This document shows, piece by piece, positions 18,135 through 27,317 of a DNA stretch of 64,000 nucleotides. Made by a program: the position numbers and the translations under genes. Origin of the DNA: JANMDN01 sp031376285. Lineage in GTDB: Bacteria; Actinomycetota; Thermoleophilia; Miltoncostaeales; Miltoncostaeaceae. A model generated the notes under the pieces. The model did not search any database and was not told where the DNA came from. It was given only the letters and a program-made list of their open reading frames with translations. Location: positions 1 through 64,000 of the forward strand of contig JANMDN010000080.1 of assembly GCA_031376285.1 (NCBI GenBank), given 5' to 3'. Each line of letters opens with the position of its first letter. Position 1 is the stretch's first letter.

Positions 18135-19232
18135 GTGGCCGACCTGTACGAAACCCTTGGTGTCGCCAAGGGCGCGACCGAGGACGAGATCCGCAAGGCA
18201 TACCGCAAGCTCGCCCGGAAGTTCCACCCGGATGCGAACCAGGGCGACCCTGCGGCCGAGGAGCGCTTCAAGCAGGTCTCCCACGCCCACGATGTGCTCT
18301 CCGACGCTGACAAGCGGCGCCAATACGACGCCGAGCAGACCATGTTCCGGTCCGGTCGTCCGAGTGGGCGGCCCGGCTCCGCAGGCGACGGCGCGGCCGG
18401 CGGCTTCGGCGACTTCGCCGACATCATCGGGACGATGTTCGGTGGCGGTGCCCGAGCCCGCGGGCGCGGCCAGTCTCGGTCGCCGGCGAGCGGGGATGAT
18501 GCCGAGGTCACGGTGACCATCTCCTTTGACCAAGCCATGCACGGCGCCCAGGTTCCGGTGGCCGTTGACGCGGCCGTGCCCTGCGAGGTGTGCAAGGGCT
18601 CCGGGAGCAAATCCGGCGCGAGTCCGACGCTGTGCCCGGATTGCAACGGACGCGGGGTGCGCGGCCGCAACCTCGGTGGGTTTGACCTGACCGAGCCGTG
18701 TCGGCGTTGCGCCGGGGCTGGCACCGTGATCGCCGATCCGTGCATGACGTGCTCCGGGGCCGGACAGGTCGCCGCGAGGCGGCGATATCAAGTGAAGATC
18801 CCGGCAGGCGCAAAGGACGGAACGCGGATCCGCATGAAGGGCCGCGGCATGCCGGGCCCGAGGGGCGCGCCCGCCGGAGATCTCTACGTGGTCACACGCG
18901 TCTCGCCGAGCCGAGTCTACACGCGAGACGGCGACAACCTCACGGTCGACCTCCCGGTGACCTTTCCCGAACTCGCCCTCGGGGCAAAGGTCGAGCTTCC
19001 GACGATCGACGGGCCGATTTCGCTCCAGATCCCAGCGGGGAGCGAGAACGGCAAGGTCCTGCGCCTCCGGGGGAAGGGTGCGCCGAAGCTCTCAAGCGAC
19101 GGTCGTGGAGATCTCCTCGCGCGCCTCCGTGTCGTGGTGCCCACCAAACTGACCCAGTCACAAAAGAAGGCCCTTCAGGCCTACGCTGACATGGATGGCG
19201 GGGATCCGCGGGCAGGGGTCTTCGACGCATGA
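18135..19232 (+). CDS. dnaJ: Co-chaperone DnaJ
   Basis: A 365-residue type I J-protein starting at GTG. The J domain (1-70) has HPD at 31-33. A glycine-rich linker follows (about 75-120). The zinc domain carries four CxxCxGxG-like repeats, CEVCKGSG, CPDCNGRG, CRRCAGAG and CMTCSGAG, and the C-terminal substrate domains complete it. It delivers clients to DnaK and stimulates its ATPase. It begins 11 bases after grpE. Confidence 0.97.
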   Translation: MADLYETLGVAKGATEDEIRKAYRKLARKFHPDANQGDPAAEERFKQVSHAHDVLSDADKRRQYDAEQTMFRSGRPSGRPGSAGDGAAGGFGDFADIIGTMFGGGARARGRGQSRSPASGDDAEVTVTISFDQAMHGAQVPVAVDAAVPCEVCKGSGSKSGASPTLCPDCNGRGVRGRNLGGFDLTEPCRRCAGAGTVIADPCMTCSGAGQVAARRRYQVKIPAGAKDGTRIRMKGRGMPGPRGAPAGDLYVVTRVSPSRVYTRDGDNLTVDLPVTFPELALGAKVELPTIDGPISLQIPAGSENGKVLRLRGKGAPKLSSDGRGDLLARLRVVVPTKLTQSQKKALQAYADMDGGDPRAGVFDA

Positions 19233-19642
19233 GCCCGGATGAGACACGGCCGCTTTTTGTGATCAGCATCGCCGCGGAGCTTGCCGGGATGCACCCGCAG
19301 ACACTCCGCGTGTACGAGCGGCGCGGGCTCGTGCGGCCGGGCCGGACAGCCGGGAACGCTCGGCGCTATTCGCAGGCCGACGTTGCGCTCCTCCAGCGCA
19401 TCCAGATGCTCACCGAGGAGGGGCTCAACCTCGCGGGAATCGAGCGCGTGCTGGAGCTGGAACTCCGCCTGGTCGCGTTGGAGCGGCGTGCCGCCGCCCT
19501 CGAACGAGAACTCATCGAGCAGTCGGCGGCGGCGGCCGTCGAGCAAGAAGCGGTTCGTCGTTCACTACGTGCGGAAATCGTTCTGGTTCGCGGCGGCCCG
19601 CCAGCGGTTCGCATCAAGCCTGTCGTGTCGCGGCCCGTCTGA
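19229..19642 (+). CDS. hspR: MerR-family heat-shock repressor HspR
   Basis: A 137-residue repressor. The MerR-type winged helix reads AAELAGMHPQTLRVYERRGLV, followed by the wing and LLQRIQMLTEEGLNLAGIERVLELE, as in actinobacterial HspR. The C-terminal third is a charged helix (coiled-coil dimer). Its ATG overlaps the dnaJ stop by four bases. It should bind the HAIR site upstream of dnaK and repress the whole operon, including itself and clpB. Confidence 0.94.
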   Translation: MSPDETRPLFVISIAAELAGMHPQTLRVYERRGLVRPGRTAGNARRYSQADVALLQRIQMLTEEGLNLAGIERVLELELRLVALERRAAALERELIEQSAAAAVEQEAVRRSLRAEIVLVRGGPPAVRIKPVVSRPV

Positions 19643-19655
19643 CAAGGAGACGCCG

Positions 19656-22250
19656 ATGTCGGTCAACCGCCCAACAATCCGCGCACAGGAGGCGCTCGCC
19701 GCCGCCGTGTCGCTTGCCGCCGAGCGTGGTCACCCGCAATCCGAGCCCGAGCATCTGCTTACGGCGCTCGTCGACCAGACCGGTGGCCTTGTCTCTCCGC
19801 TCCTTGGCAAAGCCGGGGTTGAGGTGGCCGCCGTCAGGTCCCAGCTCGACGCTGCGCTGGCGCGACGCCCGGTGCTGAGTGGCGGTGGGAACCCTCCGCC
19901 CTCTCCCGCCTTCCAAGGCGTGATCCGTGTCGCCGGAAACGAGGCGGCAAAACTCAGCGATGAGTTCATCTCGACCGAGCATCTGCTGCTCGGCCTGCTG
20001 AGCGAGCCGTCCGCGGCTCGCGAGGCCCTCGTCTCGGCAGGGCTGACCGCCGAGCGCCTCCTCACCGCCCTCAAAGAGGTCCGCGGCAACGCCCGGGTGA
20101 CCGATGAGAACCCCGAGGACAAGTACCAGGCGCTCGAGCGCTACGGTCGCGATCTGACTGAGCTCGCCGCGGCGGGCAAGCTCGACCCGGTCATTGGTCG
20201 CGACGCCGAAGTTCGCCGCGTCATCCAGGTCCTCTCTCGACGCACCAAGAACAATCCGGTGCTGATCGGTGAGCCGGGTGTGGGGAAGACCGCGATCGTC
20301 GAGGGCCTTGCCCAACGGATCGTGAGCGGCGACATTCCCGAGTCCCTCCGCGATCGACAGGTGATCGCCCTGGACATCGGCGCGCTCATCGCTGGGGCCA
20401 AGTACCGCGGTGAGTTCGAGGATCGCCTCAAGGCGGTTCTCGCCGATATCGAGGACGCCCAAGGCCGGATCATCCTGTTCATCGACGAGCTGCACACGAT
20501 CGTCGGGGCCGGCGCCGGGGAGGGCGCCGTCGACGCGGCGAACCTCCTCAAGCCCATGTTGGCCCGTGGCCAGTTGCGGGCGGTGGGCGCGACGACGCTC
20601 GACGAGTACCGCAAGCACATCGAAAAGGACGCGGCGCTCGAACGACGCTTCCAACCGGTGATGGTGGGTGAGCCGACGGTGCCCGACACGATTGCCATCC
20701 TGCGCGGCCTGAAAGAGCGCTACGAAGTTCACCACGGCGTGCGCATCCAGGACGCCGCGCTCGTGGCCGCCGCGCGCCTCTCGGATCGCTACATCACGGC
20801 CCGCTTCCTTCCGGACAAGGCCATCGACCTGATCGACGAAGCGGCGAGCCGCTTACGGATCGAGATCGACTCGGTCCCGGCGGAGCTCGATGTCGTCCAG
20901 CGCCGGATCATCCAGCTCGAGATCGAGGAGCAGGCGCTCAAGGCCGAGACCGACGCGACGTCTGCGGCTCGGCGCGACGCGATCGGCGAGGAGTTGGCGT
21001 CGCTGCGTGAAGACGCATCCGGGATGCGTGCCCATTGGGAGCAGGAGAAGGCCGCGATCGCGCGGATCCGCGAAGCCAAGGAGCAGATCGAGACGGCGCG
21101 GGCGGAGCTCGAACGGGCGGAACGCGAGGCCGACCTCGAGGGCGCCGCCCGACTGAAGTTCGGAACGATCCCTGAACTCGTTCGCGGTCTTCTGGCCGCA
21201 AACGAGGACCTCGGCACGCTTCAAGCCGAGCGACAGATGCTCAAGGAGGAAGTCGACGAGCAGGACGTCGCCGAGGTCGTCGGCGCCTGGACGGGCATTC
21301 CGGTGAGCCGGCTCCTCGAAGGCGAGGTCGAGAAGCTCATCCACATGGAGGAGCGGCTCCACGAGCGCGTGATCGGGCAGGACGACGCGGTCAGCGCGGT
21401 GGCGAATGCCCTACGGCGCGCACGAGCAGGGCTCTCAGATCCGTCTCGGCCGATCGGCTCGTTCATCTTCCTCGGCCCGACGGGTGTGGGGAAAACCGAA
21501 CTTGCACGGGCGCTCGCCGAGTTCATGTTCGACGACGAGCGGGCGATGATCCGTATCGACATGAGCGAGTACATGGAGAAGCACTCGGTTGCGCGGCTGA
21601 TCGGCGCGCCGCCCGGATACGTCGGTTTCGAGGAGGGTGGCCAGCTCACTGAGGCCGTGCGTCGCAGGCCCTACGCGGTGCTCCTCCTCGACGAGGTCGA
21701 AAAGGCGCACCCGGACGTCTTCAACGTGCTCCTCCAGCTGCTCGATGACGGCCGTCTGACCGATGGTCAGGGCCGCGTGGTCGACTTCACCAATACCGTC
21801 GTCATCATGACCTCGAACATCGGCAGCCAGTTCCTCGCCGAGGGCATCGACACCGCGATCTCGCAGGAGCGCGTGTTGGGCGCGCTGCGGGAGCATTTCC
21901 GGCCGGAGTTCTTGAACCGGGTCGACGAGATCGTGGTCTTTGACCGACTGCGCCGCGAGCAGCTCGACGCCATCGTCGTGATCCAGCTCGAAGGGCTCCG
22001 CGGGCGGTTGCGCGAGCGCGGCATCGCCCTCGAGATAACCGATGCGGCCCTCGGTGCGCTCGCAAGCGAGGGCTACGACCCGGCCTACGGCGCTCGTCCT
22101 CTGAAGCGCGTCATTCAGCGTCGCGTGCAGGATCCGCTCGCGATGCGGCTACTGACCGGAGAGTTCGTCGAGGGCGACACGGTGCGTGTCGACGCGACGC
22201 CCGTCGGTGACCTCCTCATCGTTCGAGGTGATCCCGCCGGACCTGCCTGA
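19656..22250 (+). CDS. clpB: ATP-dependent disaggregase ClpB
   Basis: An 864-residue Hsp100 disaggregase. A double Clp_N domain (1-150) is followed by the first AAA+ module with Walker A GEPGVGKT (about residue 207), a coiled-coil M domain (about 400-520), and the second AAA+ module with Walker A GPTGVGKTE (about 607) and the ClpB D2 small domain. The M domain separates it from ClpA/ClpC, and no ClpP-binding loop was noted. The ATG has AAGGAG six bases upstream. It rescues aggregates together with DnaK, fitting its place as last gene of the operon. Confidence 0.97.
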   Translation: MSVNRPTIRAQEALAAAVSLAAERGHPQSEPEHLLTALVDQTGGLVSPLLGKAGVEVAAVRSQLDAALARRPVLSGGGNPPPSPAFQGVIRVAGNEAAKLSDEFISTEHLLLGLLSEPSAAREALVSAGLTAERLLTALKEVRGNARVTDENPEDKYQALERYGRDLTELAAAGKLDPVIGRDAEVRRVIQVLSRRTKNNPVLIGEPGVGKTAIVEGLAQRIVSGDIPESLRDRQVIALDIGALIAGAKYRGEFEDRLKAVLADIEDAQGRIILFIDELHTIVGAGAGEGAVDAANLLKPMLARGQLRAVGATTLDEYRKHIEKDAALERRFQPVMVGEPTVPDTIAILRGLKERYEVHHGVRIQDAALVAAARLSDRYITARFLPDKAIDLIDEAASRLRIEIDSVPAELDVVQRRIIQLEIEEQALKAETDATSAARRDAIGEELASLREDASGMRAHWEQEKAAIARIREAKEQIETARAELERAEREADLEGAARLKFGTIPELVRGLLAANEDLGTLQAERQMLKEEVDEQDVAEVVGAWTGIPVSRLLEGEVEKLIHMEERLHERVIGQDDAVSAVANALRRARAGLSDPSRPIGSFIFLGPTGVGKTELARALAEFMFDDERAMIRIDMSEYMEKHSVARLIGAPPGYVGFEEGGQLTEAVRRRPYAVLLLDEVEKAHPDVFNVLLQLLDDGRLTDGQGRVVDFTNTVVIMTSNIGSQFLAEGIDTAISQERVLGALREHFRPEFLNRVDEIVVFDRLRREQLDAIVVIQLEGLRGRLRERGIALEITDAALGALASEGYDPAYGARPLKRVIQRRVQDPLAMRLLTGEFVEGDTVRVDATPVGDLLIVRGDPAGPA

Positions 22251-22300
22251 GTCGGCGCGGGTAGCATCTGCGCATAGTCACCGAGGTCGCCGATTTCAGC

Positions 22301-22576
22301 GTGATCGCCGGGCAGGAAGCCGAGTTCGAAGCGGCCTACCGTCGCGGCCGAGAACACCTGCTGGCAAGCCCCGGCTGCCGCAGCGTGACCATGACGCGCA
22401 GCATCGAATCGCCGTCACGGTTCGTGCTGCTCGTGGAGTGGGAGCGGATCGAGGACCACACCGAGACATTTCGGCAAGGCGACGGCTTTGCTCGGTGGCG
22501 AGCGGAGGTCGGACCGTTCTTCGCGTCGCCACCGCACGTCGAGCACGTCGAGCACGTCGAGCACGTCGACCCCTGA
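22301..22576 (+). CDS. Antibiotic biosynthesis monooxygenase (ABM)-like protein
   Basis: A 91-residue protein from the GTG at 22301, with a ferredoxin-like ABM fold (GQEAEFEAAYRRGREHLLASPGC, then FVLLVEWERIEDHTETFR). ABM family proteins normally begin about ten residues earlier, and the same frame continues upstream with family-like residues RIVTEVADFSV. No ATG or GTG is available there; CTG at 22268 or ATA at 22274, the latter six bases after TAGCAT, are candidate starts. The C-terminus ends in four tandem HV(E/D) repeats. ABM proteins include small heme- or quinone-acting oxygenases; the substrate is unknown here. Confidence 0.78.
   Translation: MIAGQEAEFEAAYRRGREHLLASPGCRSVTMTRSIESPSRFVLLVEWERIEDHTETFRQGDGFARWRAEVGPFFASPPHVEHVEHVEHVDP
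22535..22570 (+). repeat. Four tandem 9-bp repeats (CACGTCGAG)
   Basis: CACGTCGAG is repeated four times in direct tandem (last copy CACGTCGAC), encoding HVE-HVE-HVE-HVD at the C-terminus of the ABM-like protein. Such in-frame repeats expand or contract by replication slippage without breaking the frame. Confidence 0.9.
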
Positions 22577-22579
22577 CAG

Positions 22580-23056
22580 TTACCTTCGCAGAATGTGCCG
22601 AATCGATGACACGACGGCGACGATTGAGCCGGCTGCCGAGAGATAGAGGCCGTAGCGCCGCGAGTTCAGCTCAGGCGGGGCCGCGATGAGCCGGTAGCAG
22701 ACAATTGCTGCGACGAGCGCGGCGCCGACGACACAGATCCCGCCCAGCGCGGAGGTCAGACCTCGGTCGAGCGGTATAAGACCGCGTGTATCGGCGACGA
22801 GGGCCCCCCCACAGAGCGCGACGAGGATCGCGAGCGCAAAGGCCACCTTCGGCGCGGCGCCGGAGCTGATGCCACTCGCACTCTGGGCTTGGAAGACCTC
22901 ACGCAGGTTCGCGATGTACCAGGGCAGTAGCGCCCCGACTGCCGCCACAAGGCTGCCTCCGGCGATTCCGAGGGCTGGGCTATCCGCTCTGCCCAGGCGA
23001 CGAGCCGGGCGTTCGCGTACCAGCCGCCGGCCACGCTCGATCGGCCCGATTCTCAT
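22580..23056 (-). CDS. Hypothetical membrane protein
   Basis: A 158-residue protein with four predicted membrane helices (about residues 27-50, 72-95, 105-125 and 137-155) and a basic, arginine-rich N-terminus. The ATG at 23056 is chosen because codons upstream are low-complexity arginine. No family recognised. It is convergent with the ABM-like gene, with stops three bases apart. Confidence 0.6.
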   Translation of the reverse strand: MRIGPIERGRRLVRERPARRLGRADSPALGIAGGSLVAAVGALLPWYIANLREVFQAQSASGISSGAAPKVAFALAILVALCGGALVADTRGLIPLDRGLTSALGGICVVGAALVAAIVCYRLIAAPPELNSRRYGLYLSAAGSIVAVVSSIRHILRR

Positions 23057-23253
23057 CGCGGGTCGTTGGGATCGCTCATCATCATGAACCGGAATCGTAG
23101 TGGTTCGCCGGCGCGATCGGCCCCGACGGGCGTAGGCGAGGGTTCGAAGATCACCGGCAGCGATCAGCTCGTGCGCAACGAGTTCCGACGCCGCGCCGCG
23201 GTTTGCGCGTGCTAGCCTCTGCACACCTTAACGAGCGACCGGCGAGGGGTTCG

Positions 23254-23538
23254 GTGCCGACCTACATCCTGCTCAGCACGCTCAGTCCGCATGGCGCTGC
23301 CACGCTCAAGATGAACCCCTCTCGACTCAAAGAAGTCAACGCCGAGATCGAGCAGATGGGCGCGAAAGTCGTTCAGCAATGGGCGGTCCTCGGGCCCTAC
23401 GATTTCGTCAACATCGTCGAAGCGCCGGACGAGCGCGTGATCGCCCGAGTGTCAGTCGAGCTCGCCGCTCGCGGAACGGCGCATTTCCAGACGCTCACCG
23501 CGATCCCCGTTGACGAGTTCCTCTCGCTGCTGAAGTAG
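23254..23538 (+). CDS. GYD domain-containing protein
   Basis: A 94-residue protein of the GYD family (ferredoxin-like dimeric alpha/beta barrel). It starts at GTG with GAGGGG just upstream. The signature VLGPYDFVNIVEAPD and the terminal pattern FQTLTAIPVDEFLSLLK are clear. GYD proteins are small, widely conserved and of unknown function. Confidence 0.88.
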   Translation: MPTYILLSTLSPHGAATLKMNPSRLKEVNAEIEQMGAKVVQQWAVLGPYDFVNIVEAPDERVIARVSVELAARGTAHFQTLTAIPVDEFLSLLK

Positions 23539-23868
23539 CGGCGTCGTGGCCCGCCCCTCCCGCCGACGCGGCCGCTGGATCCTTGCGGGCGGACTTGTCG
23601 GCATCCTCATGTCCCGCCCGGCGACCCGCATGTCAGATGGCGTACGGTCGCAGGTTCGTCGACTCCTTTCGATCGCCGACCCCGTCGCCCCATTTCGCCA
23701 AGCCCCTTGCGAGCGTCGACACGCCGCGAACGGCGGGAGCACCATCAGCGTCGAAGAAGCTCCAGAAAGCTGATACGGCGCTCGCCGCCGTCCTGATGTT
23801 CGATTAAGCTCCGGGACGGGCCTTGAGAATCGACTCGACGGCTCGTCCTCATCGACTCGGAGCGTTCC
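23539..23868. other. Intergenic region, possibly with one small gene
   Basis: Between the GYD gene and the next membrane-protein gene there are about 330 bases. The only candidate is a GTG-initiated frame at 23546-23773 (75 codons) that starts with an arginine-rich segment and one hydrophobic stretch (WILAGGLVGILM), then turns into low-complexity sequence. It follows the GYD stop by seven bases, which favours a coupled small gene, but its 3' half looks non-coding. I therefore do not call it as a gene. Confidence 0.35.
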
Positions 23869-24234
23869 GTGAACAGCCTCACAAAGCAGCAGAAGCTCTT
23901 CGGGGTGGCTGGAGGCTTTGGCCTCTTCATCATCAGCCTCTTCTTCAACTACGTCGATCCCCTCAACGGGTTCGACGTCCTGCCCTCCGGGTGGCTCTGG
24001 CTCGTACTTGCGGCGATCGCTGGCGGCACGTGCATCGCCAATGCGCTCAACATCGAGCTTCCCGACTTCGTCGACAATACCCTCGCCCTGATCATCGGCG
24101 CAGGCATCCTCTTCATCATGGTCGCGATCCTCCTTGACGGCGACTACAGCAAGAGCTTCGGATTCTTCCTGGGTCTCCTCGGCGCGATCGTCGGCTTCGG
24201 TGGGCTTCTCCTGACGCGAGCCGACCGAACCTGA
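23869..24234 (+). CDS. Hypothetical four-helix membrane protein
   Basis: A 121-residue protein starting at GTG with four strongly hydrophobic helices (residues 12-30, 40-58, 70-88, 95-115) and very short loops. No catalytic motif seen. It lies upstream of a small coiled-coil protein and DedA in the same direction. Function unknown. Confidence 0.75.
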   Translation: MNSLTKQQKLFGVAGGFGLFIISLFFNYVDPLNGFDVLPSGWLWLVLAAIAGGTCIANALNIELPDFVDNTLALIIGAGILFIMVAILLDGDYSKSFGFFLGLLGAIVGFGGLLLTRADRT

Positions 24235-24280
24235 TCAGGCGTAGCATGCGAAGCGTCCGACTCCACGAAGGGAGACGATC

Positions 24281-24532
24281 ATGGGAATTCTCGACAAGGC
24301 CCGCGACGTCGCCAAGCAGGCCGGCGACATGGCTTCGAAGGCCGTCGACGAGGTCAAGGAAAAGGGCCAGGGCTTCCAACTCCAGCGCAAGGTGAACAGC
24401 CTGGCCGAGGAACTCGGCCACGTCGCCTATCGCCAGAAGACCGGGGAACATGGCCTCGATGCGGAGGTCGACCGCCTCGTCGCCGAGATCACGCAGGCCA
24501 AGGTCGAGCTCGAGGCTGTCGAGCAGGAGTAG
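24281..24532 (+). CDS. Small amphipathic coiled-coil protein
   Basis: An 83-residue soluble protein rich in K, E, D, A and V. Almost the whole length (LDKARDVAKQAGDMASKAVDE at the N-terminus, LDAEVDRLVAEITQAKVELEAVEQE at the C-terminus) reads as amphipathic helix. A strong ribosome site (AAGGGAG) lies eight bases before the ATG, supporting expression. It resembles small stress-type helical proteins but I do not recognise a named family. Confidence 0.72.
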   Translation: MGILDKARDVAKQAGDMASKAVDEVKEKGQGFQLQRKVNSLAEELGHVAYRQKTGEHGLDAEVDRLVAEITQAKVELEAVEQE

Positions 24533-24563
24533 CGCGAACGCAACATCGGCACACCTCTGACGG

Positions 24564-24590
24564 CCCGCGGAGAACGCGGGTCGTTGTGTG
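24564..24590 (+). terminator. Hairpin terminator candidate
   Basis: CCCGCG-GAGAA-CGCGGG (24564-24580), followed by the T-rich run TCGTTGTGTG, lies 32 bases after the coiled-coil gene and just upstream of dedA. It is the clearest intrinsic-terminator-like structure I see in this part. Confidence 0.6.
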
Positions 24591-24620
24591 TCGGGGGTCT
24601 GACGGCTAGCCTCCCGCCTC

Positions 24621-25238
24621 GTGCCCGACATCACCGCGCCACTCGTCGACTTCGTCACGAACCTCATCGGGGACTATGGGGTTCCGATGGTGTTCCTCCT
24701 CATGACGCTGGAAAGCATGTGCATCCCCGTGCCGAGTGAGGCGATTCAGCTCTTCGGCGGTTTCCTCGTCGGCCAAGGCAGGGCAAACCTCTACTGGATG
24801 ATCGCCGCGGGAGTGCTCGGAAACGTCCTTGGTTCTTGGATCGCCTACGGGGTGGGGCGTTGGAAGGGTCGGGATTGGCTGCTGCGGATGCGATGGCTGC
24901 ACATCACACCCGAGCGGCTCGACTCGGCCGACCGCTGGTTCGAAAAGCGCGGTGACATGGCCGTCCTCGTGGCGCGCTGCCTCCCGATCATTCGTACGTT
25001 CATCTCGCTGCCTGCCGGCATCGCGCGCATGCCCTTCGCGCGCTTCACGGTGCTGACCCTGATCGGCTGCATCCCCTGGGTGGCCGCGCTCACGATCCTC
25101 GGAAAGGTCGTCGGCGACAACTGGGAGAGCGTGCAAAAGAACCTGCACTACTTCGACTACACGGTGGCGGCGGCGATCCTCATCGGGATCGCGGTCCTCG
25201 TCGTTCGCCACCGTCGGAGCTCACAAACCGCCACCTGA
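24621..25238 (+). CDS. DedA family (SNARE-associated) membrane protein
   Basis: A 205-residue DedA protein starting at GTG. The reentrant motif region E-SMCIPVPSEAIQLFGGFL and the second signature CLPIIRTFISLPAGIARMPFARF are characteristic. DedA proteins act in membrane homeostasis; some members flip undecaprenyl phosphate or phosphatidylethanolamine. Whether this one does so is not shown by the sequence. The start is eight bases after TAGCCT, consistent with a very short leader. Confidence 0.92.
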   Translation: MPDITAPLVDFVTNLIGDYGVPMVFLLMTLESMCIPVPSEAIQLFGGFLVGQGRANLYWMIAAGVLGNVLGSWIAYGVGRWKGRDWLLRMRWLHITPERLDSADRWFEKRGDMAVLVARCLPIIRTFISLPAGIARMPFARFTVLTLIGCIPWVAALTILGKVVGDNWESVQKNLHYFDYTVAAAILIGIAVLVVRHRRSSQTAT

Positions 25239-25243
25239 CCGGC

Positions 25244-26992
25244 CTACGGGGTGGCCTCGGGAATCGCTCGAAGCGCCACCGGGGCATTGAGGCCCGTCGT
25301 GCCGAGGAATGTCTTCGCCTCGACCCGGATGAGAAACGAACCGGCAGCCGGCGTCCGTCGGACGGTCGCGTCCCAGCTCAGGTGATGGCGACCGCGTTTC
25401 AACGCGCGGTTTGCGACCGGGACGCGCAGCACGCGCCCGTCGGAGCGCGCGACGACCATGGTCACCCGGGCTGGGCGGGAAAGCGTAAACGCCACATCGA
25501 CGGCCCGGGCCTTGCCGGGCGCTCGAAACGGACGCAGCGCGAGCGATCCGAGGGTGCGGTCGACAATGAACGGCCGGCGTTGACTACTCGCAGGCGATCC
25601 GTCCGCAGGCGTCAGGTCGGCTGAGACCACGTAGGGGCCGTCGGCAATGCCGAGCGCGACCGGGTCGACGCGCACCGGAGCACTCGGCGAGGTCACCGGA
25701 CCTTCCAGAAGCACCTGCTCCTGAACGGTTCCGCGCCGCCTGACGACGACCCGAAGGGTGCCCTGGGTTGGCGTCCGGACGAATGTATCGAGCGCGTCGT
25801 CGACACCGTCCCGGTTGGGCGAGAGGCGACTGATCGGCAGCGTGCCGATGCGCACGCCGAGATAGGAAACAACCAACGCGTCGGTGATCGGACGCTCACT
25901 GGCCCAGGGGATCGCGAGGCGGTCGTCGATCGACATCAGGGCGCTGCCACCGGCGTCCATGCCGACCGCGGCGACCGCGCCGAACGAGGCCATCAGCTGC
26001 CCTTGCTCGGCCATGCTGAAGCCGACGCGACCCTGCTGCGGGCCTTCGGTCGTGACGAGGAGGAACGTGCCGTCAGCGCGCTGGCCGACGGCGGTCCGCG
26101 CGGTGCGCCCGTCGATCTGGCCACGGGTGAAGCCCTCGCCGGCCTCGGCGATCGGCACGCCCGCTTGGACGAGCATCGGCCCTCCGCCGAGGGCCTGGCC
26201 CTGCGGTGGGATACCCGCGATCGCCGCCTCGATGGAGACCCTGCGCCCGGGGGCGAGATCAGTTGTCAAGTTCGCGGCCGCGGAGCCGTTGCCGGCAATC
26301 ACGATCTGGCCGACACCGATTGGCGTTCCGCCCGTGCCTTGGACGACCGACACGACGGTCCCCTGAAGCGGTTGGTTTGCGACAAGCGGCGCGCCGCCGT
26401 CGAGCGCGATCAGCGCCTCTGTTCTCGCAGCGCCCACAAGCGTGGTCGGGCCGTAGCGGGGTGTGAAGACCACGGTCTCGCCGGTCCGCTCGAATGGCCG
26501 GTTCATTCCGCCGAAGGTACGTATCGGCGGAGGTGGAATCACCGCTGGGTCGAGCCATTGGTACCGGCCCGCGAGCTGGAGTCGGAGCACTTGCAGTGCG
26601 CCGTCGAGGCCAAGCACCATCGCGGAGCGCGTGGGCTCTGGTTCGCTGACGAGCTCAGTCGGGAGCGACAGGACGCCACTCGGGTAGGCGTCTGTGAGGT
26701 TGAAGTAGTCGCCGTTGACCCCAGCGACCGCGCCGGCGCCTTGGAGGCTTTGCATGAGGCTCGTGAGCGTGCCGCGCTTTGCGGGCGAGCCGGCGGTCAG
26801 CGCGGGGCCGAGGCGAACGAGCGGGCCAGGGCGAACCGCAAGGACATGCACCACTTGGGGCCCGGGCTGCTCGATCCGGTCGTAGCTGATCCCGGGAGCC
26901 AGCTCGACGGCCAGCGCGGCCGCGGGTGCGGCGGCGACCGCGACGGCGGAGCAAATGACGACCAAGTGGCCGTGACGCGTCGGCGAAGTCAC
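25244..26992 (-). CDS. Secreted phosphodiester glycosidase (NAGPA-like) with C-terminal Ig-like/FlgD-type domain
   Basis: A 582-residue exported protein. A signal peptide covers residues 1-28. The region from about 60 to 370 (VNGDYF, ALGGGPMLV, RTAVGQRADGTFLLVTTEGPQ, AVGMDAGGSALM) matches the phosphodiester glycosidase (DUF2233/NAGPA) domain, which cleaves sugar-phosphodiester bonds such as N-acetylglucosamine-phosphate esters. From about 390 (ISRLSPNRDGVDDALDTF) a FlgD-like Ig domain follows and runs to the end. It probably acts on cell-wall or exopolysaccharide phosphodiesters. It is convergent with dedA. Confidence 0.88.
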   Translation of the reverse strand: MTSPTRHGHLVVICSAVAVAAAPAAALAVELAPGISYDRIEQPGPQVVHVLAVRPGPLVRLGPALTAGSPAKRGTLTSLMQSLQGAGAVAGVNGDYFNLTDAYPSGVLSLPTELVSEPEPTRSAMVLGLDGALQVLRLQLAGRYQWLDPAVIPPPPIRTFGGMNRPFERTGETVVFTPRYGPTTLVGAARTEALIALDGGAPLVANQPLQGTVVSVVQGTGGTPIGVGQIVIAGNGSAAANLTTDLAPGRRVSIEAAIAGIPPQGQALGGGPMLVQAGVPIAEAGEGFTRGQIDGRTARTAVGQRADGTFLLVTTEGPQQGRVGFSMAEQGQLMASFGAVAAVGMDAGGSALMSIDDRLAIPWASERPITDALVVSYLGVRIGTLPISRLSPNRDGVDDALDTFVRTPTQGTLRVVVRRRGTVQEQVLLEGPVTSPSAPVRVDPVALGIADGPYVVSADLTPADGSPASSQRRPFIVDRTLGSLALRPFRAPGKARAVDVAFTLSRPARVTMVVARSDGRVLRVPVANRALKRGRHHLSWDATVRRTPAAGSFLIRVEAKTFLGTTGLNAPVALRAIPEATP

Positions 26993-27317
26993 AGCCGGTA
27001 GGGAAGCAGACCCGGCAGACGGCGGTCAGCCGCAGAGCGTCCAGACCGCGCGGCCAGGACGGCTGCCAATCGCGAGGCTACGCGGCGGGGGGGCTGGTGA
27101 GGGTGCTGCCGAGTCGGTTCATGCGACAGATGATCACGCACGATGTCGTCGTCACGGTAAGCGAATTTGGTTGAATTCGTAAAAGGCGAACCTCGGCTCG
27201 AAGGAGGGCGCGAACGTATCCGGAACGCTCACGCTTCCGGGTGGGGCTCGGCCGCCCGCCCTCGCCGGGCGTCGATCCGGCGTGCAGAGGCTGACCGGGT
27301 GGGGTAGAACCCAGGTT
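26993..27317. other. Divergent promoter region
   Basis: About 325 bases between the divergent glycosidase and kinase genes. It has a short AT-rich patch near 27160-27185, likely part of a promoter. No gene or clear repeat is seen. TAGAAC at 27305-27310, seven bases before the kinase GTG, may be its -10 element. Confidence 0.45.

Noticed and set aside
23745..23948. Minus-strand open frame in the gap before the 121-residue membrane protein
   Set aside because: Overlaps the start of a better supported plus-strand gene and shows no domain or ribosome site.
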